Source: Porphyra umbilicalis
Taxonomy: Eukaryota > Rhodophyta > Bangiophyceae > Bangiales > Bangiaceae
NCBI GenBank assembly: GCA_002049455.2
Contig: KV918777.1
Span: 372,001-436,000 of the forward strand
DNA: 64,000 bases
Direction: 5' to 3'
Numbering within the stretch: position 1 is the stretch's first letter; the number at the start of each line of letters is the position of its first letter. A model generated the notes under the pieces. It was given only the letters and a program-made list of their open reading frames with translations. It had not been told where the DNA came from and did not search any database. The translations under genes were made by a program, and so were the position numbers. Positions 20,312-31,831 of the stretch are shown piece after piece.

Positions 20312-20557
20312 TGCAGCCGCCGACCCTCCGACAAGACGGCCGTCGGCACGCGGTGCTGGGCACACCGATTACACTGCGTTTTTCTGCACATACTCGCCGT
20401 ATACTCACAATTGCGATTGTGAGAACACGTGTGTGAGTGTGAGAGCCTCTCTCTCAGTGAGAACCCCTCGTTTTTTGCCCGGCTGCAAACAGGGCCCCGC
20501 CCCCGTCGGCCGTCACCCAGCGGCATTATCCCGGTCAATATCCGGTTATATGCGCTC

Positions 20558-20586
20558 CAGTTATATGGCAGGGTGCCATATAACTG
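20558..20586. repeat. Perfect 13-bp hairpin
   Basis: CAGTTATATGGCA, three G, then TGCCATATAACTG: a perfect inverted repeat with a 3-base loop, in otherwise unstructured DNA. It might be a solo palindromic MITE or a cruciform site. Confidence 0.7.
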
Positions 20587-20719
20587 GGGGATTTTCCTTG
20601 CCCGAGGGCGCGAGAACGCGGCATTCGACTGTTTACATACAACCGAACGGCTTAACTGCATCTCATTGGTCAGATCCTGGTCAGATCCTGCGGAAGGGGT
20701 GAACAAGCGAGCATGAAAC

Positions 20720-23314
20720 AACACTCGTTAACTCTAGGCTGTTTCCAGCATCTGGGGGCACTCTGGGGGTCCTGACAAATCTGCGTCCACTGGACATTTG
20801 GAGAGGGGCCAGACCCCCAGACCTTTGGTTGGTGTTTGCTGGCACGTGCCGACTCGTGTCTCCCTGTGCCCCGACCGCCAGGGGTAAATGGTCAATGGAT
20901 CAACTGTAGAATTGTCTCACACAACCGTAAGTGACTTTCTTAGCCTCACCTAATCACTCATCTTCTTCCCACTGCAGTTCTTCCCCACCCACCCACATGG
21001 GCCGAAGCGCTGCAATACAAACACAAGGAGAGCCTGTCGAGCAAATGAAGCATGTGAAATGGAGACACAGGAAAATCCTAGACCCTCGGCATGCATATGA
21101 GGAAGGGGGGAAAGGGCAAGCCGAGCAAAAGCGCCAGCCGGAAAGGGGGAGGGGGGGGGGGGGGGATCAAAGGCAAACACCGCAACCACGGGGAGGCACA
21201 CCACGACGAGGAGGGGTGGGGGGGAGGGGAGTGGCACAAACGAAACCGAGAACAAAAGAGATGGAGCTACGAGGCAGCCCCGCAAGCGTGTGCAGCACAG
21301 ATGTGGCGAAGAGCAGCGGGGGGACGGGGGGCGGCGACCAGGAGGAGGCGGTGGCAGCGTTGACGAAGGCGCCCACAGTGAACGGGATCACGTGGGGCCA
21401 AAGCCACCAGAGCTTGGGCGCGCGCGCGCTCTCTGGACAGGAGTCAAAGCTGGGTAGCCTGCCAGCGTAACTTCAGGTAGACGACTGTTGGCCAATCATA
21501 CGCTCTCATTGCGGCAAACCTTACTCTGTGTGTGGGGCCACTCCGTGCTTTCTACAATCGAGATGCGGAACAAAAGTGCGCGCGTTGCCGAGGGGACGCG
21601 CACTCAGAGCAAAGCCAGCAATGACGGTCTATCACAACGTGTCTCAACTATTGGTGAAACGTGTCTAAATTCGCTTAATAGGCCACGAACAGCTGTGTGT
21701 CAATGTGAACGTGCCCTATTGAACGTCGAACGACCTCCTCGAATTTAGATAAGTCCAACTCGGTTCGATAGTCCGAGTGTCACAATAGGTCGCGCATGGC
21801 CTATTCGAAGCCGAAATACGGCACGCGCACCCTATTCAGGACACTCGGACTATGCTACGGGCTCACTCATTGGCTGGACACCAAATCGTTGCAACATAAA
21901 ACGTGTCTGTTGACAAACGACCACGCCAAACGACGACGGCGAAACGATCGCCGCTTCACTCAAAGGCTGGGCACGACAGGTGACCCAAGAGTCGACACTT
22001 CCTGCCTCGACGGACGTAGACGCAATCGACGCGAGACGCCGTGACGTATCAAGGCGACACACACGAGTCGCTTGCGGCCACTTCGAGGGCTCCCGGGTCT
22101 TGTGCGAACCTTCTGAGCCTCCCACGCTGCCGTAGCGTGTACGTCAAGGGACAGACGTAGAGCACCTCTCTGTGCTTCTTTGCCTCCTTTCTTGTGGTCG
22201 AGTATGAGTGGCTCAAGGGAGTGAGCCGAGGCTGTCAAAACTGGCACGGTGGCAGCCTGGGGTGCTGCCATGTGTCAGATGATTGTCCTATATCGGCACG
22301 ATCGGCCACTTCGCGTCGTGTATGTGCTTCGTGTCTGCGTCGTGGCAGACGATCGCCACCTTCTTCCAGCCTGAGCACAGAAATCTCGGGCGGATCACGG
22401 GGATCTCGCGGTGCTGGCGCCTCTCTGATTCCACTGAGATATAGTCCATTGGAATAGACCACGAACGACCCACCGATGAACGTGACTATCGGCGAGAAAG
22501 TAGCCTACTCATGAGTCAGTCTATTGCGTATATCGTCCATTTCAGGCCTCGCCGTTAGGCGACCTCTGGGAGGGCGCCACGTCGCATGCCCAATTGAGAA
22601 TTTAACAATATAGTCCCGACATTGCTGGCTTTGCTCTCATCCCACACACTTGTTGCCATGTTGGCGCATCCGGCCGTCGCCTTCGTCGAGCTGTCTTGCT
22701 GCACCCTGAGCTTCTTCTCAGGCCCTGGTGCGTGCCCTTGCTCTCCGCTCCTCTATCACATCGTGCTCTGTTCGTGGCTGCTTTCCCCCCCCGCGCCCAC
22801 CGTGATCCTGCCTGTGTGTCCTGTTTCCGCTCTCTCTGTTAATTGTGGTGGTACGGTTTTCTTTCCCGTGGGGCAGCCCGACCTTGTCTCCCTCCCCACC
22901 TCCGTCCTCGTTTTTTCATTGTGTGGACGCTCCTTTTTCTGCGCTACTCCCATTCCTTTGGCACCTTGACGCCGTCCATCGCGGGCCACCGACGAATCCG
23001 CTAACTCATGACAACGGCTTAAGGTGCCTAGTTTAGTTTGCACGAGACAACTACCAGGCCAGCAAATAAAAGAACTTCTGAGACCAGGTCCTCGCACGGG
23101 GCTGCATGTGTCACCCATGCAGGGCCGGTTGCGGGGACCCAATGATCTACCAGCATACAGAGACGAGGCTGACATGAGACAGCCGCGCACAGCCATACAT
23201 TCCCCGCTTTACCCTTAACTCTGGGGGTCTCCTGAATGCCCATTGCAGGGCGATTTGTCAGGACCCCCAGACATGCCCCCATATGCTGGAAACAGCCTAG
23301 AGTGTTCGAGTGTT
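20720..23314. mobile_element. Non-autonomous TIR element, 2.6 kb
   Basis: A ~70-bp terminal inverted repeat is visible. The left end runs AACACTCG...CTCTAGGCTGTTTCCAGCAT...GGGGGTCCTGACAAATC (20720-20790). The right end carries the inverse from GATTTGTCAGGACCCCC (about 23252) through ATGCTGGAAACAGCCTAGAG to CGAGTGTT (23314). The CACT-like start hints at the CACTA group, but no 3-bp target duplication is evident. No transposase is recognised inside; 20931-21470 is an open frame of low-complexity sequence that I do not call a gene. Confidence 0.7.
21769..21852. repeat. 84-bp hairpin element
   Basis: ATAGTCCGAGTGTC...ATAGG at the left is matched by the inverse CCTAT...GACACTCGGACTAT at the right. 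It is a compact palindromic repeat nested in the 2.6-kb TIR element. Confidence 0.65.
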
Positions 23315-23585
23315 TTACAGTGTACAGCAAGCCGGCAACTTGGACATCGTACCAAGTGCGCAAGGGTGTTACGTAGCCAGCAACGTGGACGTTTGACCGA
23401 GTGCGCAAAGGTGATATATAACCGGGTATTGACTGTACGCTGCGCCCCGGCGCCCGTCCAAAGGGGTTTTGCACCGGCCGGCGCGGCCGGCAGGCAGCCG
23501 CGGGATCGGGGGGGCCCTCGCCATGTGTACTGTATGCCATTGGATACGTACCGGCGGCGCCACGGCGTCTCCTACCATAGGGCCC

Positions 23586-25332
23586 ATCGTCAGCTTTGAC
23601 TAAGTTTCCCAACGGATCCCAACGGTTCTTCAACAGACGGCCCGTTGAAGACAACCTCCAACTAAACGCGAAACCATTGGGCTCCGTTGAAGCTCAACGG
23701 AGCTCAACGGAGCCCCAACGAACACCATTTCCGTTAAGCGTTTCCAGCCCATGGGGGGGGGTGGGCTCGCGATGGTCACATGTCGCAAAAGATAGCCTCG
23801 CGATGGTCACATGTCGAACACGATAGAGACGCGGTAAGGCCGCGTTAAGGACCAGATTGGTGCATTGAAGTAGATCTGACGGAGGCTAAGGACTTCAGGC
23901 GATTTCAATGAGAGATCGAGGCAATGGTATGTGGCGTGTCCTTCGAGCGCAGGCCCACTCGAAGACACAGTGGGCATCGTAGCAGCTGGCGCAATAGCCC
24001 CTCGCACGGCTCTCTGATGAGCCATGTGTCCAAGCTGCGAGGGGGAGCTCGTGTGTGCGGAGCAATCCACGAGACTTCAGGCCACTGGTCGCTGCAGTAC
24101 GACACTGGGGAATGCTGACGGGGACAGATGGTGCTCTGAGTATCCTACGCGGCGCACTTGGGCTGCCAAGAAGAGTAGAAGGGACGGCGAACAAAGAAAG
24201 AGTGTTGCTCCACTGGGTTAAAGGAGCACAGTGCCTACAGTTTAGCAATAGCAATAGAGCAAGAGACCGACGAAAATCAAACGTCCCATGGATAAGAGAC
24301 GTTCGAAAAGTAATGCATTGCTAGACGCTCAGCGAGCTGGCTGTCCAGCGCGGAAGGGGAAGCCCCAAGGTCCTTGCGCTCCGTCAGCTCTGCGAGTTCG
24401 GGCACGACATGGATCACCCGCCGGACGCGGGGTAACGGCACCCCCCGCAGTGCGCAGTTCGTCTAGACGTCGTGCTTGTGCTGGCAGCGGTCGCAATGTT
24501 GGCGTCGATGGAACCAAGCCAATGAGAGGCCTGTACACACGGTCGGCGAGGCGGGTGAAAAGAGCGCTACCGGTGCCGGCGCCGCCGAGGCAGCGACGGT
24601 GGCAAGCGCCTCGGCTGTGGACGCGTGCATTGACGGCGATGCGGCGGTCGCAGCGTCTGCCTTCTTGTCCCCTCCCCATACAGAGGACATTTCCTCCACA
24701 GCAGTCGCACGCATCTTCTCGCTCGCTACTTTCGACATCTTCTGCTTCCATGTCAAGCGTGGTTGAAAAGTTCATGGCACACAGAAAGCGTCGTTGTACA
24801 TATCAGCATGTCCACCAGCCGGTACCGGTTCAGGCCAGCCTCAAAAATCGCAGCATCACGGCCTGTAGCGCGGGTCAGCACGAAGCGGCGTAGCTACAGA
24901 CAACACGCACAGAACCACGGTGTGCGTCCACCCCCCGAGCCCGCGCGCCCTGTGCACTCAGGACGGGCTTGTTGAGTGGTTGGCTGCCAAAATAAATATC
25001 AAGAAAGTGCGACCGATGCTCCACCTAACTGCAGAACTACAGTCCATGACATGAGCTTAAGTCGGGTAGTTAGAGACGTGCTTCTTCTCGATGGCGTCTG
25101 TGTGGCCAGGAAGCTCTGTCCTTGCACACGATCGCGTCAGACTCACGCGCTCGGCTCCGTTGGGGCAATGCCCAACGGTTCCCCAACGCTCTTCAACGGA
25201 GGAAAGGGCTTCAACGAACGCCCCACAGCGCCCAAAAACGCACAACTAAAAGCAGACGCGTTGAGGCCCAACCTCCAACGGTTCCCCAACGGAAATGGCA
25301 TCCGTTGGGCAACTTCGTCAAAGCTGACGATG
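23586..25332. mobile_element. Non-autonomous TIR element, 1.75 kb, with CAACGG subterminal repeats
   Basis: CATCGTCAGCTTTGAC and a following AAGTT-CCCAACGGAT block (23586-23618) recur inverted at 25300-25332 with two or three mismatches. Next to both ends, many copies of CAACGG/CCGTTG in both orientations form subterminal arrays (23615-23740 and 25155-25310). A 20-bp phrase CTCGCGATGGTCACATGTCG is tandemly repeated at about 23766 and 23797. The interior has no recognisable gene. Confidence 0.7.
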
Positions 25333-25456
25333 CCGTTTCAACGCTCGACACGCGCAGGGCGGGTGGGGGGACGACCCCCGCCCGCCGCGACCCGTGCCCT
25401 TTGCATCTCCCCCCCACCGGGCCACCGCGCGGCGGCGGCGGCCACCACAAACGCTA

Positions 25457-28204
25457 CGTATCCGTCTGGCACCAATCAACGACCATTTAATACTTTCCCT
25501 AGGACTCGGAGCTCCATTCGCAGATCGAGACACACCGTTGCACTCGTGAGAGTCTACCGAGTTTGACGGTATTTTTCTTTTTTTTCTGTGACGCCCCTTA
25601 CCTCTACTCTTGGTGGCCGGTCGGTCTGGGGGGGTGCACCAAACAACAGCCATTGCGTTTTGTGCGAAATCTGATGATCCAGCCACTGTCGACAGAGTTG
25701 TTGAAATTCGTACTTGATTGTACGGGGCGCGGCTCCCTAGGGTTTTTCTTTAGAAACACGCTACATCCACTTCGGTTGCTGCCGCCCAGATTGCTTCACC
25801 GCACTGCATCCGTTGCCCCCCACCCCTCGTCGCTGTGACGCCAACCACTCGAGTTTGCAACGCTGCCACGCAATCCCCACATTCTCTGCAGCCCCACCGC
25901 CGCCGCCTCCAAACTCGCGATGCGCCAGGCCTCCCGTGTTGGTAGTGAGCGTCCCGGTGCCTGCACTCGGCGTCGCTGCTGAGCAGCTCGGCGCCGACTT
26001 GCCCGCTTGCGAGATGAGGGTGGTGCAAGCTGCCAAGAGCGAGCCACCTCCACCCCCTCGCCGCACATGGTGAGCCACGCCGCGCGAGCCGTGGCCTTTT
26101 CAGCTGCCGCTTCCTTTGCTTCCCGCTGGGCCTGAAGCTCCGTTGACCGCTTCGCTCTGCGCTGGCGCGTGGCCTGTTGGGCGGCAGCCTTCCGCTTCTT
26201 CTCCTCATCGAGCGACTGTAACGCCCCCAAAACCTCCGGCGCCGTTAGCACCACCGGCCGCCCCGCCGTGGACAGGGTGCCGTTGGCGACGACAGGCACT
26301 GTCAGCTCCTTCCGCAAAACGGGTATCAGCCGCGCCTTCAGGAAGGCTAGGTCTACGTCCACAACTGGGCGAGCAGCCCCCTTGCTCAGGGCCCCGACCG
26401 GCACACGTGTCGGATCGAGTGGCCACATGCCGACTCGACGGAAGGCAGACGCGAGATTAGTCGGCGTGAAGGTGTCACCGGCCGCCTTGCTGATACAGTC
26501 CATTAGGTCCAAAACATTGAACCGCCGGCCCGCCTCCAGGCAGTCGGATGCCCGCTCCCTGATGCAGCGACGAGACGCCGGTTGGAACCGCCCAGAAAGT
26601 GTCGGCGTGTCCAATGCCTGGATGAGGTGGCTCAATTTCGACGGCTCAGCAATCACCGACACCTTGGCCTTGAGGAGCGTGAGCAGCCCAGGCGCCGACA
26701 AGTGGACCTTAGCGCCATCAACAGACAGCAGCTTGTTCTCCTGAGGGAAATAGCCGGCAGCAAATGCCGAAAAGTGCGCCGCGTACATGTCGAAGATGTC
26801 CTTGTCGAATCCGGGTGGCCGCCGTCTCGTGACCATGGCGCCCTCGTTGAGGCGCGCCGCGAGCGGCACAAATCTCGAGTGCCCGTTCTCAGCCACACTG
26901 ACATACGCGTGGCCACTGGCCGCCCCGTCGACCACACAAAAGTAGGGTGCAGCCACACCGCCGGGCGACACAGTGAAGGCCGCCGTACAGCCAGAAGCGG
27001 CGGACCCGATGGATGGAGCGACGACCTCGGGCTTGTCAATATCATCGGTCGCGACGATGGACGTCCGGCCGCCGGTGAGCAGGTCACGAGACCGCACGTG
27101 AGTCTCGTCCATGTTGAATAGTTGGCGCCCCTGCTTTATGCCAAGGTCCCGGTAGCACAAATTCAACCCCGCGTACCACTTGGCCAACACCTCCGGTCTC
27201 GAGTTCTCGGCGCGGGCCTGCTCGAGCATGCCAACGCGATACTGCTTCAACCGCGGCCATCGACGCATGAAAAGCCGAAAAAAGGCCCGACCAGGCTTGG
27301 TGGTGCCCCCAAAGTAGCGCTTGGCATCATCTTGCCGACCTGACGACAGCGAGAGGATGTACTCCTGACAGTGGACCAGAAAGGCGTCGCGCGTCAGCCC
27401 GCGGCCAATAAGAGCTCGCACTCGTAGAAACTGGAACAAAAGTTCTTCCTCCTCCTCGGTGAAGAACGGAGAGCGGCCGGGACGGATCGCTTGGCCGCCA
27501 GTCCGCTTCAGGTACCTGGCCACGCCTCGCGTGACACCTACCGCGTCCGCAATCTGCGTCACTGTCATGCCGGCGGCCAACAGCTCCAGCATCTGTGACC
27601 GCTGCTGGGGAGTGACAGCGCCTCTTCCAGATGGCTTGGCAATGGGGCCGGACGTGCCGGCCGGCGTAGGAGAGGTCTCACGACAGCGGGGGGGGGGGGT
27701 GCCATGGTTGATTTGGGGGTGAATAGGGGACAACGAGGGGGAAAAAGACGCCGTCTGGCCTCCAGAGAGAGGGGTGGGGGGGCGGGGGGGACGTCAACGA
27801 CGCTTGGCTGCCGCAATAAAGCCGGCATCCCTGACGGACGAGCACCGAAGCATCGAAAAGGCTCTCACAGGGGCCTGCAGGCCCGGAATTGCCGCGGGTA
27901 TTTGATTTGTGGCGCCTTTTTCTCTGGGTGTGCGGCTGCACGTCTGCTTCGGGTTCTCCCCGTCAGATGCTTCAATCGAGGCCAAACCTTCACCGTTGGA
28001 AAGCTTGTGAGCTGCTGAGTCCATTGGTCTGTGAAATGTTTGGGTCTCGTTCTTCTGTTTGTGCTTGCAAGAGTGCAAAGTGGGCGAGCGCAGTAATAAG
28101 AAAATAGAAAAAAACATTTATTGCGTACACACTGTGGAAAACGCACATTACAGTATGGTCGTTGATTGGTGCCAATGGTCGTTGATTGGTGCCAGACGGA
28201 TATG
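25457..28204. mobile_element. pogo-like (Tc1/mariner superfamily) transposon, 2.75 kb
   Basis: The left TIR (25457-25486) and right TIR (28175-28204) are inverted copies of a 30-bp sequence that includes TATCCGTCTGGCACCAATCA, with a single mismatch. Each is flanked on the outside by TA (25455-25456, 28205-28206), the target duplication of this superfamily. At the right end the inner 20 bp of the TIR is tandemly doubled (28155-28174). The transposase gene fills the element on the minus strand. Confidence 0.9.
25796..27705 (-). CDS. pogo/jerky-type DDE transposase
   Basis: Domains, in order: an N-terminal helix-turn-helix (TPQQRSQMLELLAAGMTVTQ... with IADAVGVTRG), a CENPB-like DNA-binding segment (about residues 85-180), then the DDE core. 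FNMDETHV gives the first catalytic Asp, KLLSVDGAKVHLSA the second, and LSHLIQALDTP the third, 36 residues later. The C-terminal region (about 26070-26220) is basic and Ala-rich. The main frame is open from a TTG at 27733 and has no ATG before the helix-turn-helix. The likely start is the ATG at 27705, which is in another frame separated only by a run of about 12 G/C (27688-27699), so a slipped homopolymer or miscount there is probable. Otherwise no stop interrupts it. It presumably moved the surrounding element. Confidence 0.85.
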
Positions 28205-28548
28205 TATTATGCGCCGGCGCGCTATGACGTATCAGGGATACATATGCATGGGTGCCTTTGGCTGATCCATCAGCGCCCATACGTCGTGCCGTGCCGGCGC
28301 CGTTCAGACGCCAGTCTCTACAACGCTGCACCGGCGCCGTCGAGACACGCGTCTGTCCGCCGCGGCGCCGTTGTCGCTACGCCTACGCGGCGGCGGCGGC
28401 GGCGGCGGCGGCCCCTCCTCATCTGCACGTCTGTCCCCGGGCGGTCGAGGAGGGGGCCCCCCCTCGTCGGGCCGCGGCGGCTCCTGCGGGGGCGGACGAC
28501 GCCTGGACGCGGCCGCCGCCGGCCGGCCGGCCGCACACCCTCTTGCCC

Positions 28549-28556
28549 TTTATAAG
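28549..28556 (+). promoter_or_regulatory. TATA box of the Spondin-domain gene
   Basis: TTTATAAG lies about 205 bp upstream of the ATG at 28757 in very GC-rich DNA, where such a motif is rare. Transcription would start near 28580, leaving a C-rich leader of about 175 nt. Confidence 0.5.
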
Positions 28557-28756
28557 CGCCACCCCCCTCCCGCCTCCTCGCGGCTCTTCCCCGCCCCATC
28601 CACACCCTTCCACCCACAGCGCGGCGGAGCTCCCTCCACGGCCAATCTCCCCTCCTTCCCCATCCGCGGCCGCCTACCTCTGCGTAGTGGCAGGTACCGC
28701 ACCCCCTCCTCCCCCCCTTCTCCATTCCGTTGGCCCCCCCCCCGCTGCACGCCGCC

Positions 28757-29545
28757 ATGCGCCTCGCCACCTTTGCCGCCGCCGCGGCCGCTATTGCGCT
28801 GACGCTGACCGCCTCTGCGTCGGCGGCGGCGACGGCCCCCTTCTCTGGGGCGGCTGCGGCGGCGCCCGCCGACGCTGCTGCCGTGTCGCGGCGACGCATC
28901 CGACCAGGCTGCGCCGGCAACGTCACCTACCAGCTGAGCGTCAAATTTGACCTGCCCGCCGCCGGCTTTAGCGGCAGAGACGTCGACGGCTGGGACTTGT
29001 CGGCGGCCACGCTCACCACCCACGCTAGGGTGTATGAGATGTGGAAGCGCCACAAACGCCCGTATGCGGCGGTCAAGGCCGTGCCGAGCAGCGGCGACGC
29101 GACGGCCTTGCTTGCCGAGCTGGCCGCCGCCAAGGCGGCCGGCATCGTGGCGAGCGTGCAGGCGGTGCAGCCGACGCTGGTCGGCGGCGTCGGCGGCTTC
29201 AACGGCACCGCCGCCCGCTTTACCGTCCGCGAAGCAATGTCGCACGCGTCGGTCATTGGGCGGCTGTCGCCCAAGCACGAAGACTGGTTTTGGGGCTTTG
29301 CGAAGAAAGGCATCAATGACCTGTGTACCACCGACACGCAAAACACGGCAGGCCAATGGGTGAGGCGGAGGGTGGGGCCGCTGAGGCTGTATTCGGCGTA
29401 CAAGCGGTATGATGGCGTCATCGACTGGCTCGACCTGGATCTCACGGTTGGGCGGTACGCCGTGACGCTCTGCACCGCCACGCGGTCGGGGAAAAATCGC
29501 TGCGAGGGGCTCCCGCCGCCGGGCGGCCGCGGGGCTGCCGCCTAG
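28757..29545 (+). CDS. Secreted Spondin_N-domain protein
   Basis: The ATG at 28757 is in an ideal Kozak context (GCCGCCATGC) and encodes 262 residues. Residues 1-24 (MRLATFAAAAAAIALTLTAS) form a signal peptide with a likely cut after ASA. The rest follows the Spondin_N pattern. YQLSVKFDLPAAGF is the first strand; LSAATLTTHARVYEMWKRH corresponds to the 'THNS-Y-LW' region; ASVIGRLSPKHEDWFWGF is the hallmark 'S-PSPDW-VG' stretch; DLC, GQWV and LRLYSAYKRYDGV follow as in the family. Spondin domains occur in extracellular matrix proteins such as F-spondin and act outside the cell. The protein is single-domain, with no thrombospondin repeats, and ends in a short Gly/Pro tail. No intron is needed. 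It is the only convincing host gene here; a pogo element ends about 340 bp upstream of its TATA box. The partner or ligand is unknown. Confidence 0.72.
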   Translation: MRLATFAAAAAAIALTLTASASAAATAPFSGAAAAAPADAAAVSRRRIRPGCAGNVTYQLSVKFDLPAAGFSGRDVDGWDLSAATLTTHARVYEMWKRHKRPYAAVKAVPSSGDATALLAELAAAKAAGIVASVQAVQPTLVGGVGGFNGTAARFTVREAMSHASVIGRLSPKHEDWFWGFAKKGINDLCTTDTQNTAGQWVRRRVGPLRLYSAYKRYDGVIDWLDLDLTVGRYAVTLCTATRSGKNRCEGLPPPGGRGAAA

Positions 29546-29938
29546 ACTTTAGTCGGTGGGGGGGGAGGGGAGAGGGGTGCCCGCCGCCGGTGGGGGTGGA
29601 CGCTCCGCCGCGGGGAGGGTGACGGCAGCGTCCCCAGCTGCATTGGGTGAGGGGGGCGCCGTCGCCCAGGCGTGCGGCGTGCAACGGACGCGCACAGCAG
29701 CTGGCAGCGAGAGGCCAAAAGAAAAAAAAATAAAAAAAATCAACAGGGGGCAACAGCCTGCGCTCCCGCTGCCGTGCAGCGGCACGCCCGGGAGATGGGC
29801 CGCGTGCGGGTGGGGGGCCCCCCCCGGCAGCCCCGCAAGCGGGCTGGCGGCGCCGCGCCGCCCGCGCGCGCGCTGCCAGGAAGGGGGACCCCGCCCCCGC
29901 CCGGCGCGCGGCGGCGGCGGCGTCATGAGGGCTCGGAG

Positions 29939-29971
<33 letters not shown>

Positions 29972-31290
29972 CGCCACCGTGGCAGTGCGTGGGGGTGAGG
30001 CGGCGGCAGGGCGCCGCCGCCCGCCGCAGCAGCCGCCGCCTCCCCGCCTCGGCGGCCGGTGCTGCCGCTACCGCCGCCGCGGCCGCCGCCGCCGCTACCG
30101 CCTCTGACGCCGGCGCCAACGCCGCAGCCGTTACCGGCGGCGGCGGCGGCGGCGGCGCCGACTCGCCCCGCAGGCGGAGGGAGGCTGCCGGCGGCCGGGC
30201 GGCTCCCCACCGTGGGGAGGGGCGGGCGCACCGGCCGGGCGGCGCCCAGCCGCCGCCGCTGCCGCTGCCGTGGGGCCGGCGGCGCCACGCCGCGGCCTCG
30301 GCCGGCGCATCGACGGCGGCCCCGCGCCGCGGCCGGCCGGTCAGCGGCGGCGGATGCGGGTCGACCAGCGGCGCTCGCTCCCTCAGGCTCCCCCCCCCCC
30401 CACCCCCCCACCCCCCCCCGACGAGTCTATGGCGGTCCACTTCCCCGCCACCGCCACGCCCGCTGCCCGCCGCGCTCGCTCACCGCCCACCGGCGCACGG
30501 GGACCCCCGCGCGGCCGCCGCCGCCCCCCCCGCCCACCGGCGTGCGGCGGCCGGTTCCGCCGCTGCGGCCCTCCCCCCCCCGCCCCCCCCCCCCCCTCTG
30601 CTGCTGCCGCCGCTGCCGTCCCCCGCCGCCGCTGGCGGCTGCCGCCTGGCTCCCCCATGCCGCGCATCACAAAACAGTTGGCGTCGGCGGCACCCCCCGG
30701 TGGCGCGGCCAGCGGCTCGGCGCGGCGCTGCGGTCCTCCCTGGCTGTGCCTGCCCCGCCGGCGCCCCCCCCCATCCCTCCGTCTCCCCTTCCCTCCCGGC
30801 CGCGCCGTCCGCCGCGCCTAGAGCCGCACGGTGCCGCAACCGCGGGCGGTGGCCGTGCCCCCCGGGGGGCTGCGCCCGGCTGGGGCACCCATCTCTGTTG
30901 GTCGCCGCACCTGTATCCGTTTCACTCCCGCGACGGCCGCCGCGGCATTGTCTGCAGCGCGTGGGGGCGCGCGCCGCCCGCGGGGTCGGATCTCCGGTAG
31001 AAGCGGGACTGGCCGACGGGCACCGCCACAGACGCGGCGAGCACGTCGGGGCGGGTGACGGTGAGGACGGGGGGGCCCACCGACACGGTGGCGGCGGGGG
31101 TGCCAATGGCCGCCGCCGCGCCCGCCGTCGACGCGGGTGCCGCTCCGTTGGGGACGAAGAAGCCCTTGTAGGGGGGCTCCCCGGCGCCATACACGGTCAG
31201 GAGGCGGGTGGCGTTGGTGGTGCCGCCGCCGCCATCGCTCTCGCCGCTACCACCGTCGTTGGCGGGAGCCCATCACCTCCTTGAGAAGTC
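29546..31290. other. Very GC-rich region with overlapping open frames, no gene supported
   Basis: Open frames run on both strands (29989-31284 plus, 30440-29442 minus) but consist of Pro/Ala/Gly/Arg runs, as GC-rich DNA gives by chance. The least random-looking stretch is on the minus strand, 31230-30922, with a GEPPYKGFFVPNG segment; it could be an exon but has no start or homologue I recognise. Long C runs occur at 30385-30420 and 30575-30600. Confidence 0.4.
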
Positions 31291-31782
31291 CACTCCCACC
31301 ACCTGTAGTCAAGGAATGAACGTGAAAAAGAGGTGACATACCCTGGCGGGTCATCATGAAACAGGAAGACAAAGGGAAAGAGAGGTGGAGCATCAGCGGA
31401 GAAGCGACCACCATTGCGCGCAGGGAGAAGAACAAAAGCAAGAAAAAGATAGACAACAGACAGCAGGCGATAGCTTTCAGGGAAGGGATGAAGGCTCACG
31501 GAAGTGTGGAAGGTAAAGATGCCTGCTTTTGCCAGCCAGCTGCCGTCGCTCCGTCGCCGTCTTGTGCTCGCGTCGAGTCCCGATAACCGGTCGGCGCCGC
31601 GCGCGGGACAGCCCGTCATGGGCTGTCCCGCCCCTTCGCGGTGCGTCACGCGGTGGCCCCACGCGGGTCAGCGGCCGCAACCTGCTCCGCGTACAGACCG
31701 AGGGTGGGTGGATGCGGGTATAACGCGGGGGCAACCGCAAACAGAGGATGCAGTTGTTCAACAGGCGCGTCTGTCGCGAAAA

Positions 31783-31831
31783 TGTTAGGGTTAGGGAATA
31801 GGGTAAGGGTTAGGGTTAGGGTCAGGGACAG
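31783..31831 (+). repeat. Interstitial telomere-like TTAGGG repeats
   Basis: TTAGGGTTAGGGAATAGGG followed by TAAGGGTTAGGGTTAGGG and two decayed units: about eight TTAGGG-type units in 49 bp. It may be a healed break or former chromosome end, and it suggests that the species' telomere repeat is TTAGGG-like. Confidence 0.8.

Noticed and set aside
20931-21470. 179-codon plus-strand frame within the 2.6-kb TIR element
   Set aside because: Low complexity with G-run-derived Gly/Arg; no domain and no support from a neighbouring copy.
29989-31284. 431-codon plus-strand frame and its 332-codon antisense partner
   Set aside because: Composition is Pro/Ala/Gly/Arg runs expected by chance at this GC content; no domain, no conserved start, and both strands are equally open.
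31305-31503. Possible 0.2-kb intron on the minus strand (GTGAGC...TTGACTACAG with a pyrimidine-rich tract)
   Set aside because: The exons it would join lack a common long frame and no product is recognisable.
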